The notes under the pieces: model-generated
The model's input: only the letters and a program-made list of their open reading frames with translations
What the model was told of the DNA's origin: nothing
Databases searched by the model: none
Assembly (NCBI RefSeq): GCF_964204865.1
Contig: NC_135261.1
Location: forward strand, 8,866,001-8,930,000
Origin: Styela clava
Taxonomy: Eukaryota > Chordata > Ascidiacea > Stolidobranchia > Styelidae
Length of the DNA: 64,000 bases
Reading direction: 5' to 3'
Made by a program: the position numbers and the translations under genes
Shown here: positions 22,708-35,300 of the stretch, piece after piece
Position numbering within the stretch: position 1 is the stretch's first letter
How the letters are laid out: each line of letters opens with the position of its first letter

Positions 22708-24336
22708 CAGGGGTTCCCAAACTTTTTAGAGTTGGGACTAGGGTTGCCAACTATGAAAAGTCTCAATAAAGGACATAGATTACCGTCATCATTTATTTTG
22801 TAACTTGCAGGAAAGAACAATATAAAACAATGAAATACAAATTATATACAAGCTAAAAAGATATATTAAAAAATATGTGTTTTTCATTTATTGTTTATTT
22901 AACATTGACCCAATCAAGCTGCATTCTGTGAACAGGTTAGTGCTTTGAATCGTGCCAAATTTGTTTTTGAATGAGTGAATAAACTTCATCAAATAGGTCA
23001 AACATATTCAAATTAAATTGTCTTTTAGCTTCAAATGCTATACAATTATTACAAGTGTCTGATATTTTGGAGAAAGATTATTCAAAAGAGATAACTTTCC
23101 AAATGTTGAATTTTTATTAAAGTCAAATCTTTTTTCCTAATACGTTTTCGCAGAGTTGAGAAATAATCTAAAATCTTAGAGACCAATTATACGTAGAATT
23201 TTCAGTTATTGAACTAGAATTCACTCAAATCTTGGAGTGTTGCCACTTGCAATATTCGGAAAATTAATGTAAAATATTTAAAATTGTAAATAAAATTTGT
23301 ATTTCCTCGGTTATTTGAGCCATACCAAAGCGAAATTAGAAAGAATAATTAAAAGCTTGCAAATACATAAACGGAGGCGATTTAAGAACGAAACAATATC
23401 AAACACAGTACTATAACTATTGGGCAAAACGACGTTGGAAAAGATAAAGGACAATTATCATCTTAAAAAGGACAAGGACAAAAATCTCAAATAAAGGATT
23501 GTCCTTTGAGATAAAGGACGGTTGGCAACCCTAGTTGGGACCCACTATTTATTACCACAGCTTATGGCGACCCACTTAACTTTAATTTATTTTTCTTTTG
23601 TTTTTTTATGACATAAGACAGAACACAGCAATGGCTAATCATCGCAAAACTACCGTGATTCCTCGAAAATAAGACCTAGCCTGAAAATAAGATATTAATT
23701 TAAATTTTCAAAATGATTTTAACTAAACCCTACCCTTAAAATAAATTTTAAATGTGTGGGAGAGGAAAGGTTCATTGACCTGAGGTAAGGTGAAGATCAC
23801 ACCACTATTCAAGATTGTTTGATATCACAATTATGATATTTGTCACTTGATTTCTGTATAAGAAATACAAATAAAAACAATGGATGTCGGTTTTTATATA
23901 ATGTTTAGTAAAAAATCTTGTGATTTTCTACAATGTAATTTCATTTTTGATTAAGGAAAACAAAAGAACTCAAAAAAAAAAAAAAAACAGTGTTATTCTC
24001 CAAAAGAAAATAAATCTAAATTCTGTCTAAATTTTGGGGGAGACGTGGTAAGAAGTGCTGTACAGTGTACAAAACTCTTATGCGTAAAAAAGCCACATGG
24101 ATATTCTTTGTGTAGCAAATTTTTGTTCCTTTGAGAAGATCATAAAAAGAAAACTTTAACAGATTAAAATTTAAATTCGATTTAAATTTTTTTTTTTTGA
24201 AGTCTTACGCATGCGAGTCCCCATCGATCCTAATAACCAGTATAATTAACCAAAGCTTTCTACATCTTTTCACGACCCACTAAGATTCCTTTTGCGACCC
24301 ACCAGTGGGTCGCGACCCATAGTTTGGGAACCGCTG
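22708..24336. mobile_element. Charlie-like hAT transposon, interrupted by a second element
   Basis: Left end CAGGGGTTCCCAAACT, right end the complement of CAGCGGTTCCCAAACT. The right subterminal part contains GGGTCGCGACCC, a signature of Charlie-type hAT elements. Flanks ACCTAACC (22700-22707) and TCCTAAAC (24337-24344) match at six of eight bases, as an old target duplication would. Removing the nested element leaves about 830 bp with no transposase frame. An A-rich run lies near 23970. Confidence 0.85.
22739..23533. mobile_element. nested hAT-like element with TAGGGTTGCCAAC termini
   Basis: Perfect 13-bp terminal inverted repeats TAGGGTTGCCAAC are flanked by an identical 8-bp duplication, GTTGGGAC (22731-22738 and 23534-23541). 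The host sequence reads on across the junction once the element and one duplication copy are removed. The subterminal region repeats AAAGGACA-type motifs in both orientations. 795 bp, no coding capacity seen. Confidence 0.88.
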
Positions 24337-24394
24337 TCCTAAACACTTTATAAAGCAGACAAGACACTTGTGACATCATTGAACACATAATAAG

Positions 24395-24400
24395 TTTATT
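24395..24400 (-). terminator. candidate polyadenylation signal of the cystatin gene
   Basis: AATAAA on the minus strand about 190 bases after the cystatin stop codon, just outside the hAT element. Confidence 0.45.
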
Positions 24401-24589
24401 CTGTTATAATTGAAAGTTATCTTCAAGACGCTATTATGATATTTGAGCATGAGTGATATAATACTATCAGTTGTAAGAAAAATAAGGTGACAAATTATAA
24501 TAATTATTTATGTAAAATTAATTAGTCTTTGATATACTAATAATTTTGATATGATAGCCAATAATGACCGATTACAATTAGGCAGAGTA

Positions 24590-25430
24590 TTAGAACGATT
24601 CAATGGGAGATTCGTTGGTTTGGTCTTCTTTAACATCCGCTAACTGCGGTCCCCGAATCCATGGTTGGTGATGAATTTTGATATGGATGAATTTATCTTT
24701 TCCTCTTCCGACTCTTACCTAAATAAAAATATTATAGAAAATGAGTATTTAGAGAACTAGCATTGATACTTTGATTTTAAGGAAGTGAACTTGAATCTTC
24801 TTTCAGCAAGTTTGTAAGTCAAGCACGGTAAAAAAAAATATGAAACAAATCTGTTTTATTGAGAATTCGGCAATAAATTATTATGAGTTTCCGAAGAAAA
24901 TATATTATATAAATAAAGGGGTATAAAATTCATGTTGATCTTATATTTAAAAGTGGGGTTTATATTGATTTAATAAGCTGTAAGCTGTCATTTTGCTATT
25001 GATAAGCAAAGTGAAAATCGTGATTTTACTGTACCTTGACGTAATACATATATCCACTGACGACTTGGGTTTTGTAAGATTTGGGTACAAACTTTGGGTA
25101 TGTTTTACCAGTCATCTTCTCTGTTTCCTCTTTAAGCTAAAACAGAAAGAGAAATATTGTATCACGCCAATATTAACGTAACACCAACAGTCTGCCAATG
25201 GTTCCTATATTTCTACATTTGTGAACAAAATTGTCAAAAATTATTTTTTGTTGTTGTGGCTCATACTGAACATAGAAACTCACGTCTTTGGCAATCGTCA
25301 TGATTTCATCGCCTGGCTTTACCCTTCTTCTTTTCGATAATCCACCAGGCACAGGTAGTAGGCCTACTTGACATTCTGCGACCGTTGCACATATCACAGA
25401 AATTAGAAATAAAGTAACGAGTTGACTCAT
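24590..25430 (-). CDS. secreted stefin-like cystatin (cysteine protease inhibitor)
   Basis: Three exons on the minus strand (25430-25284, 25136-25035, 24718-24590), all joined in phase 0, encode 125 aa. Residues 1-19 look like a signal peptide. The N-terminal trunk has PGGLS (28-32), as in stefin A, then KRRR (33-36). The first inhibitory loop is QVVSG (73-77), the cystatin QxVxG motif. The second loop is HQPW (100-103), resembling the PW of secreted type 2 cystatins. TQVVSGYMYYVKVRVG and KFIHIKI follow the stefin strand pattern. The mature part has no cysteine, so it lacks the disulfides of type 2 cystatins. Expected to block papain-like proteases by inserting the trunk and two loops into the active-site cleft. 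The acidic tail after 110 is not typical. Confidence 0.9.
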
Positions 25431-27690
25431 TTTAACTTGTTTCGTTTAAAAAATAATCCTTTGAAGAAATTGATCATTAAAAAATCATTAAATGTCTTCT
25501 ATGCAAGGTTGCCCACGACACAAAAGCTTGCCCTTCTTGCAGGATAGAACAACCGATAATACGACTTGACCACATGAAAAACTGTCTTCAACCCCTCGTC
25601 TCACGAAAATAGTTAATAAAACCTGTTGGACATGGCAGAATATTATTAGGTAATGCTTCCATCAGCAAAAGTAACTGTGGAAGACCCAAGAGCTAAATAG
25701 AAATCTTACATAAAACGTGTATGCCATGAGCCCAGGTATATACAGCACAATTCGTACATAATAGCTGTACTAGTGTCGATTACAACGCTATAGTACGCTT
25801 TAATCTTACATTACGATTTATTTTTTCACTCAAATGACCTTTGATATATAACTGTCTATTTAATTCATATTGCCAGATAAAGTATTATGTTGTTTTCTAC
25901 TCGCTCATTGGGTCGTGAAATTAAGTATTCTGTGCGCGTGGTATTCTGTTGGATAGTTAATGATAAATCTTTCTCTGATTTGATCCGACCTGTGCATCGA
26001 GTGTATGCACTGTGACACAGTTTAAAGTCCAGCGCCATTATATAAACACGTACAAGAAGAAGGTGTTGAAATCACTGACAATTTCAATAAACATATGTCA
26101 AACAGTCTTCTTAGTTTTGAATTGATCATTTTCAGCATAGGAGAACAACCGCGAAAACAACGATTGATTTGCAGTCTAAGGGAGACAACTCATCAGGGTG
26201 GTTAATATTGCTTGAAATTAACATTATCGTAACGTATACTGGTATTGGTATTTTAAAAGTAGAAATTAGATATTCCCTGTTAATCCTCTTCTCAGCATTT
26301 TACACACTCCAATTCAGACTCTCACATGAGCTGTAAATCATTATCGGGCTAATGCAGATAGTTCGAACTTTTCGACTTGAACATTTGCAACGGTGTGATA
26401 ATACGTTTAATTTAATGCTCTTTGATTCTGACTGGTCGAGAAGATATTATGTATCAGACGTATCTGGGTTTTGAAATTGACTTATTTTATGCGTTTGAAT
26501 TAAGGTTTAATTATCCTCAATGTATTTGAATGAGTGGTTCACTAAATTCCTCGTCTGACTGATGACATGGGTTTGTCTTGCCTTCACTTTAGCACTCATT
26601 TTTGAGTACCGTTAAATGAAATACCATATGCCCTGGAAAAGAAGTCGAAATTTTTATTTTTTTACTCTGCAAAGTCTAAAGGGGGGTTTCTAATAAAGTC
26701 AGAGTCAAATGGAACTCATTTGCAGCTCCACGGTTTTATAATCAACTACACTACTAAACACTATAAACAATATCTAACGAATCTCACCAATTCATCGAAA
26801 GAATGTTAGTTTTATGTAAACTTTTAGAGTCTCGATCAAATCTGAATGCAACAGCATTATACGAATATATACGAATTCCGATGAATAGGTATGTTTTTTT
26901 CGATTCCCGCCAATTGCAAACTTTTTCCTGCTTTTATGTTAAAGTAACGACAAAGTTACTTCCAATATACTTGAGTCCATCAGTTGAATTTTCGATAATG
27001 AGGTTCGACTACCTATACAATTTATTCTATGGAAATTTCAATACAGAAAATTTCTAAAGAATATTCAGTCTGTATTTGAAGCGCAATTCCTTCAATTGAG
27101 AAATGCTCTTCATTGAATGTGTTTTGCAACTTTTGTGAATATCTGTGTCAACCAAAATCCTGCAACTTCAATTACGTAATAGTGAAAGACATGTTATGAA
27201 TCGAGCACAATATGATTCAATACCAAAAGCGCTAGCCGGAAAAGAGATCTTGCATTGAAGTTTATAAGGAAGTTCGTTAACGCATAAAATAAATTTCATT
27301 CAAAACCACATGCAGATTGACGGCTACATGTTTTCTTTTTTAAACACGCTTGCAAGTCTTGAATCTTATTTATGTTTTCTCATTTCGCATTTTTTTGGCA
27401 AATTCTTAGCCGACCGCTGTAAAACGGTAGTAAAGAATTGTCACAGTAGTTTATCACGAGACATGTAGTACAAAAACTACAAATATCTTCAATTGGTAGT
27501 CCACAACCGAATCCAAAGCCCAGGTTATTGAGGGGTCAAGTCAATTTCTTGAGTAACTAATTTTCTGCGTGGAACTGATTGCCTATACACCTAGACTAGA
27601 GCCAACTATAGGTAAGAAGTCGAATAGCAAATAAAATCTGTCCAGCATATGCTTTTTCCTGTACGCCACCTAAACTGGAGTAGAAATTTC

Positions 27691-27931
27691 GGTTCATCCT
27701 AAGTATGTGCCCAATATGGCGGACACCGGAACGTAGTATGTGTACCAAGTGAGGGTAGGCTATAATTTCAGGTACAAATACTACGGGAGTCACTTGACTA
27801 GTCCTTGAACTCGTAATAGAACTAAATAAGGAAAATTGGAATAAAAGTATGGCCTAACCCTAACCTGGTACATACAATACGTTCCGGTTCACAGCCGTCC
27901 GACATCTTGGTTCACATACTTCGAGAGTACA
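27691..27931. mobile_element. palindromic MITE (GGTACTCC family), copy 4, longest form
   Basis: The left half contains TAAGTATGTG, GGCGGACACCGGAACGTAGT and ATGTGTACCA. The right half contains CCTAACCCTAACCTGGTACA, TACGTTCCGG and ACATCTTGGTTCACATACTT. The two halves are therefore inverted copies of one another around a unique centre that carries CGTAATAGAACTAA. About 241 bp, the only copy outside a gene. No clear target duplication. Confidence 0.8.
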
Positions 27932-29326
27932 AAATAAATTTTTCATAAAAATACACCTATTGTTACATTATGACATTTCGTAGGATCTATCCGTACAATT
28001 AACCCCTTTAATAAATCTATTTTTATCAGTCAGTTTATAAAAACGTGTATATATAATTGTGAAACCAATGAATCATAATCATGAAACTGCAAAATTGTAT
28101 ATATATACATAGTATTAGGAATCTTTCCCCCTAAAAATCATTTTTCGAAAAATCAAAAAATATGCAATTTTATTTGGAATGGATTCTTTTTTCAAACAAG
28201 TAAAATACATAATAGATCACACTATATCAGAGTTCAAATACTCGTCATATGCATGAAAACAGTTTACAACAATGAAACTGACAAAATAAAAATTAAAAAA
28301 AATTCTTGAATTTCAAAAGATAATAATTATAGGTAGCAATGTTTTGAAAAAAAAATGCATAAATACGAATAATTTATCCACTAAAATTATAAAACATCAA
28401 TAAATGTTTTAAATTAAAATAATATTGCACAATATAGACACTAAAAATCTGAAAACACTTTGAAAATCTGACCAGAGAAAACAAAATAATATGTATGGAA
28501 TAGCGTACAGACAAAAACTTCTTCGGCCCATGCCCGAAGACATGGAAAAAAAACATCGTAAATGATTACAACGCTAATTTCATACGTTGGTCATGCATGA
28601 TTAAAGTACAAAATACAAATGAAAAAAATCACATACAAATGGAATAAAAGTGAATCGACGGAGAAAACGGTTTGTGGTCATTCCCACTCCTAACGAATGG
28701 GTCACACTAGCATAAGAAAATCGAGGTGAAACAGAGATACAGTCGATAGAATAGTCGGAAAAAAAATATTTTCTTCATCAGTGCTAGCGCTTTTCCATTG
28801 GTGTTTGTTATATTTTACTCGTCAGATCGGAAATTCGGACAGTCATGTGAGTATAGGAAGGGCCGCCGTTTAAAATTGACCCGATATCTCCTAATTTGTA
28901 TTAGTGTTTTACATTTTATTGGGAAATTTACTGATTGCAGGGCAAAATTGTCTAAATCTGAATATGGAATTTATGCATCCGAATGACGTGTAGGAGGTCC
29001 AGCCTGCTCATTCACTGATAAGTCATTGCACATCTATTCCTGGGATTTATAGCAGGGTACCGAGCTTGGCAGTTTTTGTTTGAAGTTTATACGAACAAGT
29101 ATTACGTTTAAAAAATCGATTACGGTTACGAGTTCCGTGTCGACAATGACATCACTGTCTATTTTTTTTAGAATTTTCTTCTAATTTTGCTGAATTTTTT
29201 TTCACTACTAGGTCATTAAATTTATCTTTTTTTTTTTTTTTCGTGGTTTGATCTGACGAACCGTTTTCTATACCGGGATTCATCGTCATGTATTCACGGC
29301 TGTAATACTTTCTTATTAGCTAATAA

Positions 29327-29332
29327 TTTAAT
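29327..29332 (-). terminator. candidate polyadenylation signal of the MYORG-like gene
   Basis: ATTAAA on the minus strand about 37 bases past the stop codon; the common variant hexamer. Confidence 0.35.
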
Positions 29333-29368
29333 TTCGATCAGACGTTATCTTTACAAACCAAAATTGGT

Positions 29369-32300
29369 TTACTTTAGTTCCCACCAAGATATTTCTTCTA
29401 AATTTACTGCGTAGTTTTTTATTGTGACTCCACCCTTGATAGGTTCTCCACCCTCTCGTAGTCTATCCATCCACATAAGTGGTTGGCCATCAAAGCCAGA
29501 TGGTCCTGGTAAATAAACGTCTCTACTTCTTGTGGCATTCTCCACAATCGGTGCCACGAGGTATCTATCTCCTATCAAAAATTCGTCATCGATTTGATAA
29601 CTGTTTTTATCTGTTGGTGCAATCCACCAGATAGGTCTTATCGCCCCCATTCCAGTATCGCCATCGATGTATTCTTGGAACGCCTTGGTTAATTCTTCAT
29701 ACACTGTCGTCTCGTGTATTTCAACGTATTGCTTTGCGAGCTCAGTCACCTGAAAAAAAAATAGCATTTTATTTTCACCTTTTAAACAAAACACTGTTTC
29801 TGTTTGTTTGTTTGTCTGTTAGATACTGACGATATCTCACGAAGGCGAGGTTAAATCTGCAACAAATTTTGCATGTGCATTCATCATATCTCGGAACAGA
29901 AGCCTATCGATTTTGGATGAATTATGTTGTATAATTAGCGAGTTATTGATTAATTAGTGATTGGACACACGGTGTCGCTACGAAGTAATAACTTTCGATC
30001 GATGAGTCTTCGGTCTCTGACCGATATTCTCGTTTTTTGTTCTTGTTGGGTTTTTCCGAGCTCGAAAATCGCCTCGACCAATCGAATTCAAATTTTTAGT
30101 ATATATAAAGATTGAAGATGTCGCATAAAAGCTATTTATTACTCGTTTTCTTCCTATCGAGACCGAATTATTACCCGTACTTTTACTAGTTTTTACATTC
30201 ACGGGCACAATTTTATATCTTTCCGTATCTCTCTCTCGAAATTGCTTATGACATTTGTTACTATTCGATACATGAAATCTTTTCCTACATTACGGTGATC
30301 TCACAACCATCTGAATTTCGAGTCCAGATATTTGCGCATTGCTTTCATATTTTAGTAAAAAATCACAAATGTTGACAATTTTTTGCAACCAGGAATGGAA
30401 AATGGTTTGCAAAGACATACATCCTTCCAATGCACATAGTTGACCCCAATTAGTACCACCTGTACGATGTTGAACCAATGTCGACTGCCCCATTTCACTG
30501 TTGTTCTGACTGACTCACTGTTCAGAACCGTTATCATAATATCGATATATTATACAGTGACGTATAATTTCTTTGTTTCTCAAAATAAAATATCATACCT
30601 CGTCGTCATATTGCCATGGTGATATTGAAAATTGCATCGCGGGAAGAAATGCAGTCATTTCGAGCCATCGAATGTAAAGTTCCCGTTCCGGTAAATATTG
30701 TTGCAAAAATCCGTTTTCATAACCATTTCCTGAAAATGAGCGATAAATATTAAATTTCTAATCTGTGTGATTGGAAAAACTACTACTAGCGAATGTCTAA
30801 TTGCCGGCAAGTCCGCTATGATAAGTGGTTGAGGGACGTGAAGGGAGACAATATATATATTTGATGATCACTTATAGTGATATTTGGTCTGTCGAGCGTC
30901 GTTGATAGCTGGTTCCCTCTGTAATTTGCCATGGCTTATGCACGCCACCTAACGTACGGCGTGTAAATTGAAGTCTAACGCAGATGTCAGCAATTTTATC
31001 GTAAATAAACTGCGATTATTTCGATTAGCTGTCGTTATTGGGTTGGGTTTAATCAAAAAAATTATTATTTTATTTTAAAATTCGGCGCCCGAAAATAAAT
31101 CAGTCTTAAACCGGCTTGCAAAGCGATATGGCGATAATAATATTGTACTTTACTGTTCTTTCCAGTCGCTGAGGAATGACCCCTTACATTACTAAATTAA
31201 AGAATTTCGATTAACATTCTCAAAGAGAGTATGTGCATTTTTGTACGTGTAACTTTTGTATACATGTTCTGTTACGAGTTTTTTTAGAAAGTCTACGTGA
31301 ACCAGTTAAATTACCACTAGATCTCCGATAAATTTCAATATTTTCCGAATAGTGTTTCCCCTACCTCCGATCATATCTGGTAGAATGTAGGGATATCCAA
31401 GTAAACTAAAAGTTAAAGCCGTGGGTATCATTGTCTTCAAGCCTTTCGCTGGAGTCCAGTTCGAATCTTTATCCATCATTCGCACGAATATTGGAAGATC
31501 TTGGTTTCTCCATGATGCTCTAACTTCAATCTGATCGCCAAGTCTAAAAAAAGTATATTTAACCAATATGGGAATCATATTATAAAAACAACTTGAGAAG
31601 TGTTATATCTCCATGTTTGCATACGTCAAAGTTTTTATTATCTAGTTAAAATTTAGTTTCCTCCGGAATTTCCCTCAATCTGGATACGAGAGCCGTGGTC
31701 GAAGTAAATGTCTTTCAATTCAACGTCGATGGTGAAAATCCCCGACTATACACAGCACATGTTGCCTCAAAAAAGGCGGTGTTTTTAGCTTTGCAACGAC
31801 TTCAATTCTAAAAATTCGGCATGATTTTATTACTTCTAGGTTAAAATTAGCTTGTAATGTGACTCAAATTACAAAAAAACATAAAGTATGGCATCGGCCT
31901 GATTTCAAGATTCTTGTACAAAAAAAGATAAAAAAAAATTGTTTTTGCGTCTTTGTCAACTCGGGTTCAAGAAAGCTGAATATATAAGGTTACTTTAGTG
32001 CAACGACCCGATTATGTACATTTAATGAGCTGACGTCACTGAATTATTTAGGATGTAGATTCTACAGGTAATGATTAACGAATATGTCAACAAATTCATT
32101 TTACAACCCGGTACATAAAATAAGCCATAAGCCATTAAAATAAGCCATAAATAGTCAGGGGGGGGGGGGGGGCAAGTTTTAAACATGCCATTACAGTCAT
32201 AAGCTTACACAGCCCCCTATATCCGAAACTGATCCTAACCCGAAGACATTATGCGCGGAAATAACAGCAAACTGGAACGTCAAATTAACGCAATAAATCG

Positions 32301-35300
32301 AAACGGTTTTTTGTCTCGTTGAATCGAAAAGACCTTACTATGGATGCAAAGCATGAAAGTGTATTTTGTTTTAAATGCTTCGGGAAAAAAATGTAAGGAA
32401 ATTTTCTCAAAGCATGGCCACGCCCACTCACTTGCAAACAAAGGAGTGATATCTGAGCAATGTTATGGGTTACCATTAAAGTCCCGAGAACTGCTAAAGT
32501 TTCGAAAGTTCGGAAAATCCGATTATATTATCTGTAAAAAAATAAGCAATACGGCGCCACATTTCGTCGATGTGGGAGAGTTCACAGTGGACGCCAATTG
32601 GAAGCTAAGCACATTTCAATTTTTTTTTACTTCGGTCTAACAGAAGGGCATTGGGCACAAGGGACTCTGAAAATCTTAACGTAAAAACTGTGTTTGAACG
32701 CATTATTCTTAACTATACTCATTATTTTCAAATTGATGCCATGCACGTCTCCAATCAAATTATTCTTTGTTCCTATCGCGCGGGCATGAGAAAAGCAAAC
32801 AGACGTTATATAAGTGTTGACACTCGACAGTGAAAGTCTTTTCCATACTTTGAAGATGCAACGTCGTAACTGATAGGTCGCAGATAACCTCGATGCCTTG
32901 CCAGAAACGACTCGAATAAGTGAGTGTTCCCATCGCTGGATTACCCCCATGCAAAATATACACGTGCTTAGCACCAAGGGCGAGGAGGGCACCACAGAAA
33001 TTTCCATAGTCGCATTTTCAATCGCGCCTCAGTCTCTAATGAAATACTTCGTGCTCGTGTGACGAATCAGATCTAAATAATGTCCAAGTTAAATTAAATT
33101 TTGCTTGTTTTGCAACTCAAGAAACAATTTAGCAAGGAACGGCAGCAGAGACAAGTTACCATAGGTAGTGAATATTCTGACTAGTCATGCATCAGTCACT
33201 CTATCTTGTTACTGGGTACTCCCTTAGTATGTGAATCAATATGGTGGACGCCGGAATGTAGTATGTGTACCAGGTTAGGGTAAGGCCATAATTTCGGGTC
33301 CAAATACTACGGGCTAGTCCCCGAGCTCGTAATAGAACTAAAATAAGGGAAATTCGAATAAAATGTCCTAACCCTAACCTGGTACACATACTATATTCCG
33401 GTGTCCGCCACTTTGGTTTACATACTACGGGAGCGCCTGTGACTGACCCAGGATCGTGGCGAATTAAAACAGCCCGAATTAATCTCAAATTTCTACATCG
33501 CATCGTAAAGTTGCAGATTCATTCAATATTGAAAATACCTGTGAGCACATGCTGCGTAATCCGTTGTATAAGTTCCAGGATTTTTCAAGAATTCATGCGT
33601 CTGGTAATCAGGTATTGATGTTAGATAGTTTATTTCTCCAGCATCAAATTTAAAAGAATCAACTCCATATCTTTGACGTACTTTTTCAAGATTAGAAACA
33701 TACCTAGATAGGAAAAAAGGGGTTATCTTCGGGATTTTAAAACCGACCAACGCACCAATATATAGGCAGGAAATTCTGAAGATACCGGTACTTCGTTAAA
33801 GAGGCCGGTTTGAATCGCTGGCTCGTCTGAATGAAAACAGTAAAAATATTCCCGTGATGGCGCATTTTTTCCGATTTCTGGTAAAATGAACAAAACGATT
33901 TGTCGGACTGCTACGTGTCTAATAAAAATGAAGCAATTCCAATTGACGACAATTACATTTTTTTTATTCTCTAAAATCGATAAAAATATCTTGTTGATAA
34001 AAAATATAGGTCCGTAGTAACGTGCACCATGATTAGTTGTGTATGTATCAAATTTTCCAAAGAATAACAAACAATGGAATAAAAAGGGCAAAAGAAAAGT
34101 GACGATTTTTGCTTGCATTTTACAATGTTAAAATGCCTGTACTGTAAACAAAAAGTGAATCGATGTTTTGACTATCTATAAAATTTAAAATAGTCACTTG
34201 AATGAGGACAAGTCAAAAATATTTTTTTTTACTATATATCTTCAAACTCCCTCCAAAATATTTTCAAGTACAAATGAGAGATTTAAACAAGCTTTTAGAT
34301 GATATTATTACAACTGTATCATGAGCATGATAAACTTTGTGACAGCAAGGAATGCTGCACCAAACAGTATATTTCGGTAATAAAAGAATGACGTTCAAAA
34401 ATACGGTGTCATTCAACTTAATTACACAATATAAACTTCCTAGATACTACATGTTATTTGGTAACAGAGCAAACAATGTTTACCGCTATTTGCGCCACTA
34501 TCCACAGCCAAGTTGTTAAAAAAAATGAATTGTAATGTTGGAAAGGGTGTTTCATTCGTTCAGATTTTTTTATTAGGTTTAGGCATTTGAAAAATGTTTT
34601 CAACATCTATGAATGGGATTAGTCTATCGACAACGGAACGGAACAAGAAGATTTCCCATTTGTGTTCAGAGCTGTGTTGCAAATCTATATCCGTGGTTCA
34701 TTTTATCAGCTAATAAAACAAAAAGACACACACACAAAAAAAGACATCATTCATGAAGCGGTTGCCCCTATAAATAATGCCTATACGAAAAATATATACA
34801 TTTAATAATTTGGGTAAACAAATGGTTGTGCAGAAAAAATGAATACGCGCTTTTATACTAAACTATATATATATACATGTAGTGGAAACCGGTAGCACCA
34901 GTATCCCGACTTACAATGAAATCAAATCCGAATTTAAAATCAAGTCCGCGAACGTTGCGCGAATCGGTACCGGTACGGAGTTGGTTTTGCTGAATAGATT
35001 GGCGACGTGCGTAACGGAGGCGGAGAAGCACAATGGAATCAAAAAATAAATTTAATTAAAATGAAACGGCACTAACACAATGAAATATAGATTTTGTTGG
35101 AATATCAAATACTACAACAGTCGGATAAAACTTGAAGAAAGTAATAGCATTATAGCGGTTGTGACCATCTTTGAGTACTGCAAATGTGAAATTGATTGGT
35201 CCATCAGTTACAGAAAAAGGTGATTTTTCCGACATGTAAATCACCCCGACAACAAGACTACCAACAATCGCAACAAGAATTTAGCAAAACAAGTCCAATA

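Larger units (their letters stand above)
25431..29368. other. gene-poor spacer with one MITE
   Basis: Apart from the MITE at 27691-27931 I see no supported feature. Short frames here match nothing known. The upstream flank of the cystatin gene and the 3' flank of the MYORG-like gene lie at its ends. Confidence 0.5.

Noticed and set aside
33723-34118. 131-codon minus-strand frame in the MYORG-like gene
   Set aside because: It is intronic, next to exon 8, and does not resemble GH31. The splice phase skips it.
34905-35030. GC-richer patch with GGTACCGGTACGG in MYORG intron 7
   Set aside because: No terminal inverted repeat, coding frame or target duplication could be tied to it.
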